Assembly (NCBI RefSeq): GCF_001894745.1
Contig: NZ_BBYF01000010.1
Location: 124,001 to 188,000, forward strand
Source: Paenibacillus sp. NAIST15-1
GTDB lineage: Bacteria > Bacillota > Bacilli > Paenibacillales > Paenibacillaceae
DNA length: 64,000 bases
Direction of reading: 5' to 3'
Shown in pieces: positions 44,941 to 54,695 of the stretch. The position numbers were made by a program, and so were the translations under genes. Under the pieces are notes generated by a model. That model did no database searches and was not told the DNA's origin. It saw only the letters and a list, made by a program, of their open reading frames with translations. The number at the start of each line of letters is the position of its first letter. The stretch's first letter is position 1.

Positions 44941-45705
44941 ATGCATCAAATCGATATAAACTGTGATATGGGAGAGAGCTTTGGCGCATATCGGCTCGGC
45001 TCTGATGAAGCAATTTTGCCGTTCGTAACATCCGTGAATATTGCTTGCGGTTTCCATGCTGGCGATCCATCCGTCATGAAGCGGACTGTAGCAGCAGCAC
45101 TTGAGCGTGGGACAGCAATTGGGGCTCATCCCGGACTACCAGATCTAGCTGGATTCGGACGGCGCAACCTCGCAATCACTCCTGAGGAAGCCTATGATAT
45201 GGTCGTCTATCAGGTGGGGGCGCTATACGGATTTGTCACAGCGGCTGGCGGCAAGATGCAGCATGTGAAGCCGCATGGTGCCTTGTACAACATGGCTGCA
45301 AGCAACTACGCGCTGGCTGAGGCGATTGCCCGAGCTGTCCATGATATGAATCCAGAGCTGGTGTTATTCGGACTATCGGGAAGTGAACTGATCAAGGCGG
45401 GTCAAGCCGTTGGACTTCGCTGTGTGCATGAAGTATTCGCAGACCGGACGTATCAAGTGGATGGTTCATTGACGCCGCGTCGGGAGTCCAATGCGCTGAT
45501 CACGGATACTGAAGAAGCAGTACAGCAGGTCATTCGCATGGTAAAAGAAGGGGTTGTCCATGCTGTCCAGGGTGTTGATGTGGCGATTCAAACCGATACG
45601 GTATGCATTCATGGTGATGGCACACATGCGCTTGCCTTTGCCCAAAGCTTGCGGCAACGGTTGAGTGATGAAGGAATTGTTGTGCAATCCGTTTGGGCGA
45701 AGTAG
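44941..45705 (+). CDS. pxpA: 5-oxoprolinase subunit A (LamB/YcsF family)
   Basis: A 254-residue LamB/YcsF-family hydrolase component: [33 protein letters not shown] and [14 protein letters not shown] are the usual marks. ATG 44941 follows TAGGAGGG. It completes pxpBCA, which are contiguous and end at a terminator. Confidence 0.94.
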   Translation: MHQIDINCDMGESFGAYRLGSDEAILPFVTSVNIACGFHAGDPSVMKRTVAAALERGTAIGAHPGLPDLAGFGRRNLAITPEEAYDMVVYQVGALYGFVTAAGGKMQHVKPHGALYNMAASNYALAEAIARAVHDMNPELVLFGLSGSELIKAGQAVGLRCVHEVFADRTYQVDGSLTPRRESNALITDTEEAVQQVIRMVKEGVVHAVQGVDVAIQTDTVCIHGDGTHALAFAQSLRQRLSDEGIVVQSVWAK

Positions 45706-45782
45706 GAGTTGATCCTATTTTCTGACTTATATATAGAAGAGATAGCGTCAAGGAAGCTGAGGGAAGTAAGCCAGAAATGGGG

Positions 45783-45848
45783 AAAAAGGTGTTATGCTTT
45801 TTTAAAAGAGAGTTCATCTCTTAGAGAAGCATTGACACCTTTTTTATT
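45783..45848 (+). terminator. Terminator after pxpA
   Basis: AAAAAGGTGT (45783-45792) plus ATGCTT pair with AAGCAT and ACACCTTTTTT; a T run follows. The A-rich left arm suggests weak activity in reverse too. Confidence 0.75.
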
Positions 45849-45857
45849 TGTCTATTG

Positions 45858-45871
45858 TGAAAACATTTTCA
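45858..45871. promoter_or_regulatory. CRE-like palindrome upstream of pckA
   Basis: TGAAAACATTTTCA is a perfect inverted repeat that matches the Bacillus catabolite-response element outline except for CA where CG is usual at its centre. It is 164 bases before the pckA start. Carbon catabolite control of a gluconeogenic gene would be sensible, but binding is unproven. Confidence 0.4.
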
Positions 45872-46035
45872 AAATGACGTAATAAATAATTGGATTCACC
45901 CAATTCGCTTTTATATATTGCGTATTATTTATTTATAGTATACATTAAATGAAAAAGGATAAAATATACATTTTCTTAGTTGTTGGAGACGGGATGAAAC
46001 AAGAACTCGGTAACAGTGGAATAGGGAGGATAACC

Positions 46036-47619
46036 GTGATCGCGAAAAATAAGGAAAGCACTCAATTGGCTGGTCTGTATGTAGATGAATCTCAGAGGAA
46101 CCTGGCGGTTGCCAAGCTGGTAGAATCCGCTCTCTGCAACGGAGAAGGTCATCTGACTTCGACTGGCGCTTTGCAAGTCACAACGGGCAAATATACGGGA
46201 CGTTCCCCGAAGGATAAGTTCATCGTCAGAGAGTCGGACACAGCAGACCATGTCGCTTGGGGCGAGGTGAATCAGGCAATCACCTCTGAGCAATTCGACT
46301 CGTTGTATAACAAAACGATCAACTATATGAAGAATCGCAAGCTCTTTGTATTCGACGGTTATGCAGGGGCAGACCTGGCTTATCGTTTGCCTGTCCGCTT
46401 TATTAATGAATACGCGTGGCAAAATTTATTCGTTCAGCAATTGTTTATACGTCCAACAACGAATGAGCTGTTAACTCATGAACCTGATTTTACTGTGATT
46501 GCAATGCCTGGCATGAAGGCGGATCCCGCTGTCGACGGGACGAATTCCGAGACGTTCATTGCGATCTCATTCGAGAAAAAGACTGTGCTCATCGGCGGTA
46601 CCCATTACGCAGGCGAGATAAAGAAATCGATTTTCAGCGTGCTGAACTATTTGCTTCCCTTCCGTGGCGTCATGCCGATGCACTGCTCGGCGAATGTCGG
46701 GGAGGATGGAGACACGGCATTGTTTTTTGGATTATCGGGAACAGGGAAGACGACTTTGTCGGCTGATCCGGATCGCGGCTTAGTCGGCGATGATGAGCAT
46801 GGCTGGTCCGATGCGGGCGTATTCAATTTCGAAGGCGGCTGCTATGCCAAATGCATCGGGCTGTCGCAGGAGAAGGAGCCGCAAATCTGGAATGCAATCC
46901 GGTTCGGTTCTGTCCTGGAAAATGTGTGGATTGACACCGTAACCGGTGAGGCAGATTACCATAGTAATACACTAACGGAGAACACGCGGGCCGCTTATCC
47001 GATTGATAATATTCATAACTCGATCATTCCGGGTACCGCAGGCCATCCGAATGTCATTATCTTTTTGACCGCCGATGCCTTTGGCGTCCTGCCTCCCGTA
47101 TCCAAGCTGACGAAGGAGCAGGCGATGTATCACTTCCTGTCCGGCTATACATCCAAAATGATAGGTACGGAACGCGGCGTAGTCGAACCAGAAGCGACAT
47201 TCTCGGCATGCTTTGGAGCTCCATTCCTCCCCTTGAGACCGGATGTATACGCAGAAATGCTCGGCGACAAAATCACGAAATACGGTGTGAAGGTTTATTT
47301 GGTCAATACAGGATGGAGCGGCGGTCCTTACGGGATTGGTGAGCGGATGAATCTGTCGTACACAAGGGCGATGGTCAAGGCGATTATAAATGGAAGTATC
47401 GAGAAAGCAGCCTTCACTCCTCATCCTGTATTCGGCATGCTTATCCCTGATGTGGTGCCATTCGTTCCCTATGAATTGCTTGATCCGAGAAGGATGTGGG
47501 CGGATAAATCGGCCTATGATTGTAAGGCGAAGCAGCTGGCGGAGATCTTTGCTCGCAATTTCGAAATAAAATTCAGCGATGTAGCGGAGTCCATCAAGCT
47601 TGCCGGTCCGCAGGTATAA
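46036..47619 (+). CDS. pckA: Phosphoenolpyruvate carboxykinase (ATP)
   Basis: Gluconeogenic enzyme that makes PEP from oxaloacetate and ATP. Start GTG 46036 is chosen for the ribosome site AGGGAGGATAACC and because it gives 527 residues, the usual length; ATG 45949 and ATG 45994 would add odd N-terminal extensions. P-loop [14 protein letters not shown] motif with [10 protein letters not shown] and [10 protein letters not shown] are present. It would route carbon from acetate- and succinate-yielding amino-acid catabolism to sugars. Confidence 0.94.
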   Translation: MIAKNKESTQLAGLYVDESQRNLAVAKLVESALCNGEGHLTSTGALQVTTGKYTGRSPKDKFIVRESDTADHVAWGEVNQAITSEQFDSLYNKTINYMKNRKLFVFDGYAGADLAYRLPVRFINEYAWQNLFVQQLFIRPTTNELLTHEPDFTVIAMPGMKADPAVDGTNSETFIAISFEKKTVLIGGTHYAGEIKKSIFSVLNYLLPFRGVMPMHCSANVGEDGDTALFFGLSGTGKTTLSADPDRGLVGDDEHGWSDAGVFNFEGGCYAKCIGLSQEKEPQIWNAIRFGSVLENVWIDTVTGEADYHSNTLTENTRAAYPIDNIHNSIIPGTAGHPNVIIFLTADAFGVLPPVSKLTKEQAMYHFLSGYTSKMIGTERGVVEPEATFSACFGAPFLPLRPDVYAEMLGDKITKYGVKVYLVNTGWSGGPYGIGERMNLSYTRAMVKAIINGSIEKAAFTPHPVFGMLIPDVVPFVPYELLDPRRMWADKSAYDCKAKQLAEIFARNFEIKFSDVAESIKLAGPQV

Positions 47620-47634
47620 TTGCTGTGAGGAGAG

Positions 47635-47685
47635 GGGCTGCCTCTGCGTTGTGTTCATAACGCAGAGGCAGCCCTTATTCATTTT
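47635..47685 (+). terminator. Strong terminator of pckA
   Basis: Perfect 16-base arms GGGCTGCCTCTGCGTT (47635-47650) and AACGCAGAGGCAGCCC (47659-47674) with an 8-base loop, then TTATTCATTTT. Confidence 0.85.
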
Positions 47686-47781
47686 GTGCGGGGAGACAGG
47701 GAGTCATGCAGCGAAGGAAGATTGTATGGGGAGGGAGGCGAAATCTCTTATTTAGATAAATTAGGAGGTGTGAAGGAACTA

Positions 47782-48432
47782 ATGGCGAGCATCATGGAGA
47801 TTGAGCAAAGGCTTTCGCAAATAAAAAGCATTTTAAATAAAAAGAGAAACAAAATAGATCAAGAAATGTATGACCTAATTGATGAGCGCAGAATATTGAA
47901 CAGGAAAGTATCCTTAATGAAGGGTGAAGAAACAGCTATACCCATTAAAACAACATTTCCGCAGGATGTTGGAGCTCCGCTTCCTCATGTTGTTTCAAAT
48001 GGATACAAAACCTATTTATTATACTATATAGGCACTAGTAACCCCGATTGGGATGAAAGTACAAACATCATTCACGTACTTGATCCGCAATCGAAAGATT
48101 ATGTTGCACTTATCCAATTTGAAAGGTGTTACAGCATTAGATTCGGTGGAGTTAATGATGAAGTGCTGCATGGACATCCGCTCTATGAGCATGGGCTTGA
48201 AGGTTATGAGATGCACGAAATAAAAAATTCTTCCTGGATAAATGAACAAAAGAAAATCAATTCAGTACACTCTAATTTCAAGCAAGAGTTATGGGACGCG
48301 AGAAAACACTATATTTTTACTTTTCATGATGATATTTTCGAGTGTATAGCTAATGAATATGTTGTTCAGGTTTTTAGAGGAAAATTAAGCAGTGTAATGC
48401 TGCTTGCAAATGAAATGTTGTTTTCTGGCTGA
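47782..48432 (+). CDS. Hypothetical protein with N-terminal coiled coil and conserved C-terminal domain
   Basis: A 216-residue protein of unknown function. Residues 1-50 are heptad-rich coiled coil (MEIEQRLSQIKSILNKKRNK). The rest is a compact domain with HPLYEHGLEGYEMHEIKNSS, INSVHSNF and HYIFTFHDDIFECIA, patterns I recall from widespread uncharacterised proteins but cannot name. ATG 47782 is preceded by AAGGAAC with TTAGGAGGTG further upstream; a GTG at 47686 gives a longer frame without a site. Lower GC than its neighbours suggests later acquisition. It sits alone after the pckA terminator. Confidence 0.7.
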   Translation: MASIMEIEQRLSQIKSILNKKRNKIDQEMYDLIDERRILNRKVSLMKGEETAIPIKTTFPQDVGAPLPHVVSNGYKTYLLYYIGTSNPDWDESTNIIHVLDPQSKDYVALIQFERCYSIRFGGVNDEVLHGHPLYEHGLEGYEMHEIKNSSWINEQKKINSVHSNFKQELWDARKHYIFTFHDDIFECIANEYVVQVFRGKLSSVMLLANEMLFSG

Positions 48433-48559
48433 TGCGGAAAATAAGCATACTGTCATATTCAGCATTTGTCCCCCACGCTGAAAACAAAATGCGGGGCGCG
48501 ACAGTTGCACCGCACTTCAGCCAATTTGGCTCGAAAAGTCAAGCAAGACGGGTAGAGAG

Positions 48560-48603
48560 GCCGACATGTGCTAACTCCCCCACTTAACATGTGTCGGCTT
48601 TGA
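48560..48603. terminator. Hairpin between convergent genes
   Basis: GCCGACA (48560-48566) pairs with TGTCGGC (48592-48598), extended by short wobble pairs. It lies between the forward hypothetical gene and the reverse TrpR-like gene, so could serve both. T runs are weak. Confidence 0.4.
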
Positions 48604-48635
48604 CGAGCCCGTAACACTGTAAGCACCGAATTTTA

Positions 48636-48950
48636 TTACGATTGCTGCTCAAGTCTGCTGAGCATGAGCTGGTAACTTCCGTTGCCATTGTGCAGGATTC
48701 GCTTGACGCGCGAAATAATGGCCGTGCTTGCGCCAGTCTCCGCTTCGATTTCCATATACGTGTTGCCGTTCAACAGCAATTTGGCGACTTCCAACCGTTG
48801 GGACAGTGCCTGCAGTTCTTTGGGTGTCGTCAATTCCTCAAAAAAATCATAACATTCCTCAATGCTTTGCAGCTTCATAATGGCCTCCAGCAATTGCTCA
48901 ATCGCCGGGTCGCCGGAACGCTTGGCACACATATCGTCGATCAACTCCAA
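48636..48950 (-). CDS. TrpR-like DNA-binding protein, YerC/YecD family
   Basis: A 104-residue protein of the TrpR superfamily as seen in YerC: LTTPKELQALSQRLEVAKLL followed by the helix-turn-helix TYMEIEAETGASTAIISRVK. The start used is TTG 48950; ATG 48932 would give 98 residues and neither has a strong site. It is divergent from the hppD operon, 304 bases away. TrpR in enteric bacteria binds tryptophan, but whether this protein senses an aromatic ligand is unknown. Confidence 0.87.
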   Translation of the reverse strand: MELIDDMCAKRSGDPAIEQLLEAIMKLQSIEECYDFFEELTTPKELQALSQRLEVAKLLLNGNTYMEIEAETGASTAIISRVKRILHNGNGSYQLMLSRLEQQS

Positions 48951-49254
48951 TTCGAAATGAATACCACGAATGCGCTTACGCTTTACTTTTTGACAAGAAG
49001 ACGTCTATTTCCTTCTATTTGTTCAAAAAACATTCACATTCAATTCAATGAAGATACGCTCCACTTGTTTGCTTCCTCACTGCGATAGTGCGTCGATGCG
49101 GTTCCTCCCCGCCGAATTCATGCGCGTCTGTCCAGCCGCGGTTCCTCCGCCGTGCGTTGTAGCATGGGCGCGTTCGAGTACACTTTTGCTAGATATTGGT
49201 ATACATCATATACTCTCAGTGGAAGCAATCCATGTGAGTGTAGGAGGATGTTGA
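48951..49254. other. Divergent promoter region between the TrpR-like gene and hppD
   Basis: It contains the hppD promoter (49186-49214) and an 11-base direct repeat, GCGGTTCCTCC, at 49098-49108 and 49138-49148, 40 bases apart. The repeats end about 38 bases before the -35 box. No gene is seen. The layout allows one regulator to bind upstream of hppD, and the divergent TrpR-like protein is a candidate. Confidence 0.45.
49186..49214 (+). promoter_or_regulatory. Promoter of the tyrosine/homogentisate operon
   Basis: -35 TTGCTA (49186-49191), 17-base spacer and -10 TATACT (49209-49214), 40 bases before the hppD start. Only one such promoter is seen ahead of the eight-gene operon. Confidence 0.6.
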
Positions 49255-50367
49255 ATGAAGAGACAAGAGGTTTTCGAATTAACGGAGAAAGAGATTTTCC
49301 CAATTCAAGAAATCGACTACATTGAACTTTATACAGGGAACGCCAAGCAAGCGATGCACTATTTCGTCAAAGGGTATGGATTCCGCCCTATTGCCTACTC
49401 TGGACTGGAAACCGGAAACCGGGAGCAAGTATCGTATGTAATCGAGCAGAATAAAATTCGGTTCGTACTCTCTGGCGCTCTCTCTGACGACCATCCAATT
49501 GCCGAGTTCGTCAAATTGCACGGGGACGGGGTCAAAGATGTTGCATTGCGGGTTAGTAATGTTGAAAAGGCTTACAAGGATGCGGTCTCACGCGGCGGAA
49601 TTCCCATTATGGAGCCGGTCGAATATTCGGATGAGCACGGCAAAGTCAAAAAAGCAATCATCGGCACATATGGCGATACGATTCATACGCTGATCGAGCG
49701 GGATAATTACGAAGGATTGTTCCTTCCTGGCTATCAATCCATCGAAGACACCCTTCCACATCAATCGTCCGGTCTGATCGGCATCGATCATGTCGTCGGC
49801 AACGTGGAGCAAATGGAGGAATGGGTAGCTTACTATGAAAATGTGATGGGCTTCAAGCAAATGATTCATTTCGATGACAAGGATATCAGCACGGAATATT
49901 CGGCCTTGATGTCTAAAGTGATGCATAACGGCGGCAGAATTAAATTCCCGATCAACGAGCCAGCGACTGCCAAGCGCAAATCGCAGATTCAGGAGTATCT
50001 GGAATATTACAAAGGAGCGGGTGTACAGCATCTAGCCCTGCTGACGAACGATATTGTCTCTACGGTTACGGCGCTTCGCGAGAACGGGGTCGAGTTCCTG
50101 AGCACGCCCGATTCCTACTATGAAATGCTGACGGAACGGGTTGGAAGCATTGACGAAGATATTGCCAAGCTTCAGGAATTGAAAATTTTGGTGGATCGCG
50201 ATGATGAAGGCTATTTGCTGCAAATCTTCACGAAGCCGCTTGTCGATAGACCGACGTTGTTTTTCGAGATTATTCAACGCAAAGGAGCTATTGGCTTCGG
50301 CGAAGGCAATTTCAAGGCCTTGTTCGAATCGATCGAACGGGAGCAGGAGCGCCGCGGCAACTTGTAG
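49255..50367 (+). CDS. hppD: 4-Hydroxyphenylpyruvate dioxygenase
   Basis: Iron(II) enzyme of 370 residues that turns 4-hydroxyphenylpyruvate into homogentisate. The two vicinal-oxygen-chelate halves carry the metal ligands: His in LIGIDHVVGNV, His in VQHLALLTNDIV and the late Glu in TLFFEIIQRKG. The C-terminal FGEGNFKALFESIEREQ closes the site. ATG 49255 has GTAGGAGGATG upstream. It is the first gene of the tyrosine-degradation operon. Confidence 0.95.
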   Translation: MKRQEVFELTEKEIFPIQEIDYIELYTGNAKQAMHYFVKGYGFRPIAYSGLETGNREQVSYVIEQNKIRFVLSGALSDDHPIAEFVKLHGDGVKDVALRVSNVEKAYKDAVSRGGIPIMEPVEYSDEHGKVKKAIIGTYGDTIHTLIERDNYEGLFLPGYQSIEDTLPHQSSGLIGIDHVVGNVEQMEEWVAYYENVMGFKQMIHFDDKDISTEYSALMSKVMHNGGRIKFPINEPATAKRKSQIQEYLEYYKGAGVQHLALLTNDIVSTVTALRENGVEFLSTPDSYYEMLTERVGSIDEDIAKLQELKILVDRDDEGYLLQIFTKPLVDRPTLFFEIIQRKGAIGFGEGNFKALFESIEREQERRGNL

Positions 50368-50397
50368 CCCCGCGCCGCAGGAAGGAGTAGAAGCCGC

Positions 50398-51009
50398 ATG
50401 AATATTACACCGCATGATCTGCATTGGAGAGACGCTTATAAGCTGATGATAGGCTCCATCCTGCCGCGACCGATTGCTTTTGTGTCCACGATCGATTCGA
50501 ACGGTATGGCGAACCTGGCGCCGTTCAGTTTTTTCACAGCAATCTGCGCGGATCCGCTTATGATCTGCTTCGCCCCGATGCGCCGAGGGACGGACGGATG
50601 CAAGAAGGACACGCTCGTCAATATTGAAGCAACCGGCGAATTCGTGGTCAACATTGTTGGGGAACAGATTGTCGAGCCGATGAATGAGACAGCTGCTGAA
50701 TTCGATCCTGAGGTGGATGAATTCCAAGTCACGGGCTTGACCCCGATCCCTAGCGAGCTCATTCGCCCCTACCGGGTTCAGGAAAGTGGCATTCACATGG
50801 AGTGCGTTCTCCATGATATCCTGCATTTCGGCGATCAGCCGGGCGCTGGCAGCCTTGTTATCGGCAAGGTCGTAATGATGCATATCAGCGACGAGCTGTA
50901 TGCCGATGGCAAAATCGACATGGAGAAGCTGCTTCCGATTGGACGCATGGCCGGCCAAGTTTACACCCGTGCCACTTCTGACACCTTCATATTGGAAAGA
51001 AAAAAGTAG
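50398..51009 (+). CDS. Flavin-reductase-like FMN-binding protein
   Basis: A 203-residue flavin reductase-like domain protein: KLMIGSILPRPIAFVSTID, NLAPFSFFTAICADPL and FVVNIVGEQIV. Such proteins bind FMN and can reduce flavin for a monooxygenase or act directly as oxidoreductases. It lies between hppD and the fumarylacetoacetate hydrolase gene, where other bacteria often have an isomerase, so its role in the pathway is unclear. ATG 50398 follows GGAAGGAG. Confidence 0.86.
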   Translation: MNITPHDLHWRDAYKLMIGSILPRPIAFVSTIDSNGMANLAPFSFFTAICADPLMICFAPMRRGTDGCKKDTLVNIEATGEFVVNIVGEQIVEPMNETAAEFDPEVDEFQVTGLTPIPSELIRPYRVQESGIHMECVLHDILHFGDQPGAGSLVIGKVVMMHISDELYADGKIDMEKLLPIGRMAGQVYTRATSDTFILERKK

Positions 51010-51034
51010 CGGTATACGGAAAGCGGGAGGTTCT

Positions 51035-51970
51035 ATGAAGTTCGTGACATTTGACACTGGAACCGGCTCGCCGCGTTCCGGTTGGCTGCGGGAAGGCTGC
51101 GTCGTCGATATGCATGAGGTCAGTGCAGGGCGGCTGCCGAGCGATTTGCTGGAATTTGTGCGCCGCCATGAGGATTATATGGAGGAGGCCGAGCGAATCG
51201 ACAGCCGCCTTGGCTCAGATGCGAAGGCGATGCACTCGCTTAAGGGCATCTATCCGGCATCCGATGTCTCCTTGCTCGCGCCGCTTCCGAAGCCGCCGAG
51301 TGTCCGCGATTTCTACGCCTTCGAAGCACATGTGATCGGGGCGAGGCGGAGACGGGGACTTGATATCATGCCGGAATGGTACCAGTTCCCGGTGTTTTAT
51401 TTTAGCAACCATCAGGCCATTGTAGGCCCGAACGCGCTTATCCGCAAACCGACCGCCACCTCCGCTCTGGATTACGAGCTGGAGGTGGCCTGCGTCATCG
51501 GCAAGGAAGGACGCGATATTACTGCCGAAGAGGCTGATTCCTATATATTCGGCTATTGCATCATGAACGACTGGAGTGCGCGCGATATCCAGAGGGAGGA
51601 AGTGAAGGTCGGCCTCGGCCCGGCCAAGGGCAAGGATTTTGCCACCTCGCTCGGACCCTATCTGGTCACCAAGGACGAGCTGGAACGGTATCGTACAGGT
51701 GAGCGCCATGACTTGGAGATGACGGCTCGCGTCAATGGTGCCGAGTTGTCAAGAGGGAATATGCGCGACCTCCACTATACGTTCGGGAACATGCTCGCGC
51801 GGGCATCGTCAGACGTCACTTTGTATCCTGGGGATATTATTGGATCGGGTACGGTCGGAACCGGCTGCCTTCTCGAACTGGGGCCGGAGGTTCACCGCTG
51901 GCTGGAGCCCGGCGATGTCGTCGAATTAGAGGTCACGGGACTTGGCTTGCTGCGTAATACCATCGGTTGA
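51035..51970 (+). CDS. Fumarylacetoacetate hydrolase family protein
   Basis: A 311-residue FAH-family hydrolase. The metal-binding/catalytic region shows DYELEVACVIGKEGRDI and IMNDWSARDIQREE, and GSGTVGTGC is near the C-terminus. In this operon it should cleave fumarylacetoacetate (or maleylacetoacetate directly, as no isomerase gene is present) to acetoacetate and fumarate or maleate. Start ATG 51035 has GCGGGAGG upstream. Confidence 0.9.
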   Translation: MKFVTFDTGTGSPRSGWLREGCVVDMHEVSAGRLPSDLLEFVRRHEDYMEEAERIDSRLGSDAKAMHSLKGIYPASDVSLLAPLPKPPSVRDFYAFEAHVIGARRRRGLDIMPEWYQFPVFYFSNHQAIVGPNALIRKPTATSALDYELEVACVIGKEGRDITAEEADSYIFGYCIMNDWSARDIQREEVKVGLGPAKGKDFATSLGPYLVTKDELERYRTGERHDLEMTARVNGAELSRGNMRDLHYTFGNMLARASSDVTLYPGDIIGSGTVGTGCLLELGPEVHRWLEPGDVVELEVTGLGLLRNTIG

Positions 51971-52026
51971 AGCGGTTGAAGAAGCCGCTCAACCGGTATT
52001 GAATTGGAAAGAGGAGGATTCGTGTC

Positions 52027-53214
52027 ATGGCCTATTACCGCCGCATGGGAGACATCCCTGGAAAGAGGCATACGATGTTCCGCAAGCCGGACGGCACCCT
52101 GTACCGTGAGCAAGTGATGGGAACGAAGGGGTTCTCCGGCATTCAGTCGATCTTGTATCACCATTATCCGCCGACGGCTATCAGCAAGGCGGAAGTGCAT
52201 GCCGTCTTCGATATTGAGTTCGAAGAGCAGGGGGCGCTTCGCCACCGTCATCTATTGACTGGCGATTGCATGGATGCGGACGACGCTGTCGCTGGCAGAC
52301 GCTATATGCTTGGCAATGAGGATCTGCTTATCGCGACTGCGAACGTCGATCAGCCGATGGATTATTTCTACCGGAACGGGGACGGGGATGAACTGTTGTT
52401 CGTACATGAAGGAGAGGGTGCCGTGGAGACGATGTTCGGCACGCTCCATTACCGTCCAGGGGATTATATCAACATACCGATCGGCACGATCTATCGCGTC
52501 ATACCGGAGCTGGGGGGCGGACGTACAAAGCTCCTGGTCGTGGAAACGAACAGTTGGATTACAACGCCGAAGCGCTATCGCAACCCGCATGGTCAGCTTT
52601 TGGAGCATAGTCCGTTCTGCGAACGGGATTTCCGCGGGCCGGATAAGCTGGAGACTTACGCTCAGCTTGGTGAATTCGAAGTAAGAACGAAGTCTAGGGG
52701 ATATATCCATCTGCATATATTCAACCATCATCCTTTTGATGTTGTAGGCTGGGATGGGTATTTGTACCCGTGGATTTTCAATATTGCCGATTTCGAGCCG
52801 ATAACGGGCCGCATTCATATGCCGCCGCCGATTCACCAGACCTTCGAGGGGAATAACTTTGTCATTTGCTCCTTCGTGCCTCGATTATACGATTATCATC
52901 CCGATGGAATTCCTGCCCCCTATTTCCACAGCAATGTAGACAGCGACGAGGTGCTCTATTATGTCAGGGGCAACTTCATGAGCCGCAAGGGAGTGAAGGA
53001 AAGTTCCATTACCTTGCATCCATCAGGCATCCCGCACGGACCGCATCCTGGCAAGATCGAAGACAGCATCGGCAAAAAGGAAACGACAGAGCTTGCGGTC
53101 ATGATCGACACGTTCCGTCCGCTGCGCGTTGTCAAGCAAGCACTGTCCTACGAGGATAGTCAATACATGTACAGCTGGTGCGAGGGGTCGCCGGAAGCAT
53201 CTCGAACCGTGTAA
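52027..53214 (+). CDS. hmgA: Homogentisate 1,2-dioxygenase
   Basis: Ring-cleaving iron dioxygenase of 395 residues that forms maleylacetoacetate. It has the cupin parts PMDYFYRNGDGDELLFVHEG, a metal-ligand area around HPSGIPHGPHPG and EVLYYVRGNFMSRKGV. It is slightly shorter than the 430-450-residue Pseudomonas or human enzyme, as is usual for the Firmicute and actinobacterial types. ATG 52027 follows AGAGGAGG. Confidence 0.93.
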   Translation: MAYYRRMGDIPGKRHTMFRKPDGTLYREQVMGTKGFSGIQSILYHHYPPTAISKAEVHAVFDIEFEEQGALRHRHLLTGDCMDADDAVAGRRYMLGNEDLLIATANVDQPMDYFYRNGDGDELLFVHEGEGAVETMFGTLHYRPGDYINIPIGTIYRVIPELGGGRTKLLVVETNSWITTPKRYRNPHGQLLEHSPFCERDFRGPDKLETYAQLGEFEVRTKSRGYIHLHIFNHHPFDVVGWDGYLYPWIFNIADFEPITGRIHMPPPIHQTFEGNNFVICSFVPRLYDYHPDGIPAPYFHSNVDSDEVLYYVRGNFMSRKGVKESSITLHPSGIPHGPHPGKIEDSIGKKETTELAVMIDTFRPLRVVKQALSYEDSQYMYSWCEGSPEASRTV

Positions 53215-53275
53215 GCTCGTTAATGACTGCAAGATGTAAGAGCTTCAAGTTACGCTGATGAAAGGAGCGCATCGC

Positions 53276-54004
53276 ATGAAGGATAGGAAAGTCGTGCATT
53301 CCGCCGCTGAGGCGATAAAGGGAATTCAAGAAGGCGCGACCTTGATAGTAGGTGGATTCGGCCTATGCGGGATCCCCGAGCTGGCTATTGCGGCGCTGAG
53401 AGACTGCGGTGTGAAGAATCTGACCGTTGTGAGCAACAATTGCGGCGTGGATGATTGGGGGCTCGGTCTCCTGCTCGCGAACCGCCAGATTAAGAAGATG
53501 ATCTCTTCGTATGTTGGGGAGAACAAAATATTCGAACGCCAGCTTCTGAACGGTGAGCTGGAGGTTGAGCTCGTTCCGCAGGGCACACTGGCTGAGCGCA
53601 TTCGCGCGGGCGGAGCCGGTATCCCGGCCTTCTATACGGCTACCGGTGTCGGCACGCCGATAGCGGAAGGCAAGGAGCTTAAAGAGTTCAACGGCCGCAC
53701 ATACCTGATGGAAGAGGCGATTGTCGGAGATTTTGCGTTCGTGAAGGCGTGGAAGGGGGATACGCTCGGAAATCTGATCTACCGGAAGACAGCCCAGAAC
53801 TTCAATCCGTTGGCAGCAGCAGCAGGTAAAATTACGATTGCCGAGGTGGAGGAGCTGGTTGAGCCGGGACAATTGGATCCGAATCATATTCATACGCCTG
53901 GTATCTATGTGCAGCGGATACTTCACGGAACCGGATATGAAAAGCGGGTGGAACGGCGCGTTGTCCAGTCGGCGGCGCAGCAAGGAACGGAGGGATTCGC
54001 ATGA
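53276..54004 (+). CDS. scoA: 3-Oxoacid CoA-transferase subunit A
   Basis: Subunit A of succinyl-CoA:3-ketoacid CoA-transferase, 242 residues. Marks are [13 protein letters not shown] (oxyanion/CoA-binding loop), [15 protein letters not shown] and [11 protein letters not shown]. It activates the acetoacetate released by the hydrolase to acetoacetyl-CoA. ATG 53276 is used since AAAGGAGC precedes it; ATG 53258 lies upstream of the site. The stop overlaps scoB. Confidence 0.93.
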   Translation: MKDRKVVHSAAEAIKGIQEGATLIVGGFGLCGIPELAIAALRDCGVKNLTVVSNNCGVDDWGLGLLLANRQIKKMISSYVGENKIFERQLLNGELEVELVPQGTLAERIRAGGAGIPAFYTATGVGTPIAEGKELKEFNGRTYLMEEAIVGDFAFVKAWKGDTLGNLIYRKTAQNFNPLAAAAGKITIAEVEELVEPGQLDPNHIHTPGIYVQRILHGTGYEKRVERRVVQSAAQQGTEGFA

Positions 54005-54675
54005 GTGATGCACGTCAAGCCATCGTGCGGCGAGCAGTGCTGGAGATTGCGGACGGGATGACAGTCAATCTCGGCATCGGCATGCCGACCCTCATTGCAG
54101 GCATCATTCCGCCAGAGTTCGATGTGATGCTCCATTCGGAGAACGGCCTGCTCGGCATCGGGCCATACCCATTAGAGGGGAGCGAGGATCCGGATCTGAT
54201 TAACGCAGGCAAGGAGACGGTGAGCGCTGTGGAAGGGGCGTCCTACTTCGACAGTGCCGAGTCGTTCGCCATGATCCGCGGTGGTCATATTGATCTCGCC
54301 ATTCTGGGCGGGATGGAAGTATCGGAACAGGGTGATCTGGCGAATTGGATGATTCCCGGCAAAATGATTAAAGGCATGGGAGGCGCCATGGATCTGGTGA
54401 ATGGTGCCCGGCGCATCGTCGTCATAATGGAGCATGTGAATAAGCATGGTGAATCTAAAATCAAGCGCGAGTGCAGTTTGCCGCTGACGGGCAAACGAGT
54501 CGTCGACCGGTTAATTACCGATTTGGCCGTATTTGATTTTACCGAAGAAGGCATGGTCTTGATCGAGACACAGCAAGGAGCTGACGTAGAAGAGATTCGT
54601 CACAAAACCGAGGCGACGTTCCGAATAAGCCCAGCGTTGAACGCGGCGAACGCAGCGCCTCGGGCATCGGAGTAA
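54001..54675 (+). CDS. scoB: 3-Oxoacid CoA-transferase subunit B
   Basis: Subunit B of the CoA-transferase, 224 residues, bearing the catalytic glutamate in the motif [12 protein letters not shown]. It follows [16 protein letters not shown] 54001 overlaps the scoA stop (ATGA), consistent with equal synthesis of A and B. The CoA donor is normally succinyl-CoA. Confidence 0.93.
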   Translation: MSDARQAIVRRAVLEIADGMTVNLGIGMPTLIAGIIPPEFDVMLHSENGLLGIGPYPLEGSEDPDLINAGKETVSAVEGASYFDSAESFAMIRGGHIDLAILGGMEVSEQGDLANWMIPGKMIKGMGGAMDLVNGARRIVVIMEHVNKHGESKIKRECSLPLTGKRVVDRLITDLAVFDFTEEGMVLIETQQGADVEEIRHKTEATFRISPALNAANAAPRASE

Positions 54676-54695
54676 AGGGCTAAGGAGGAGCGTGT

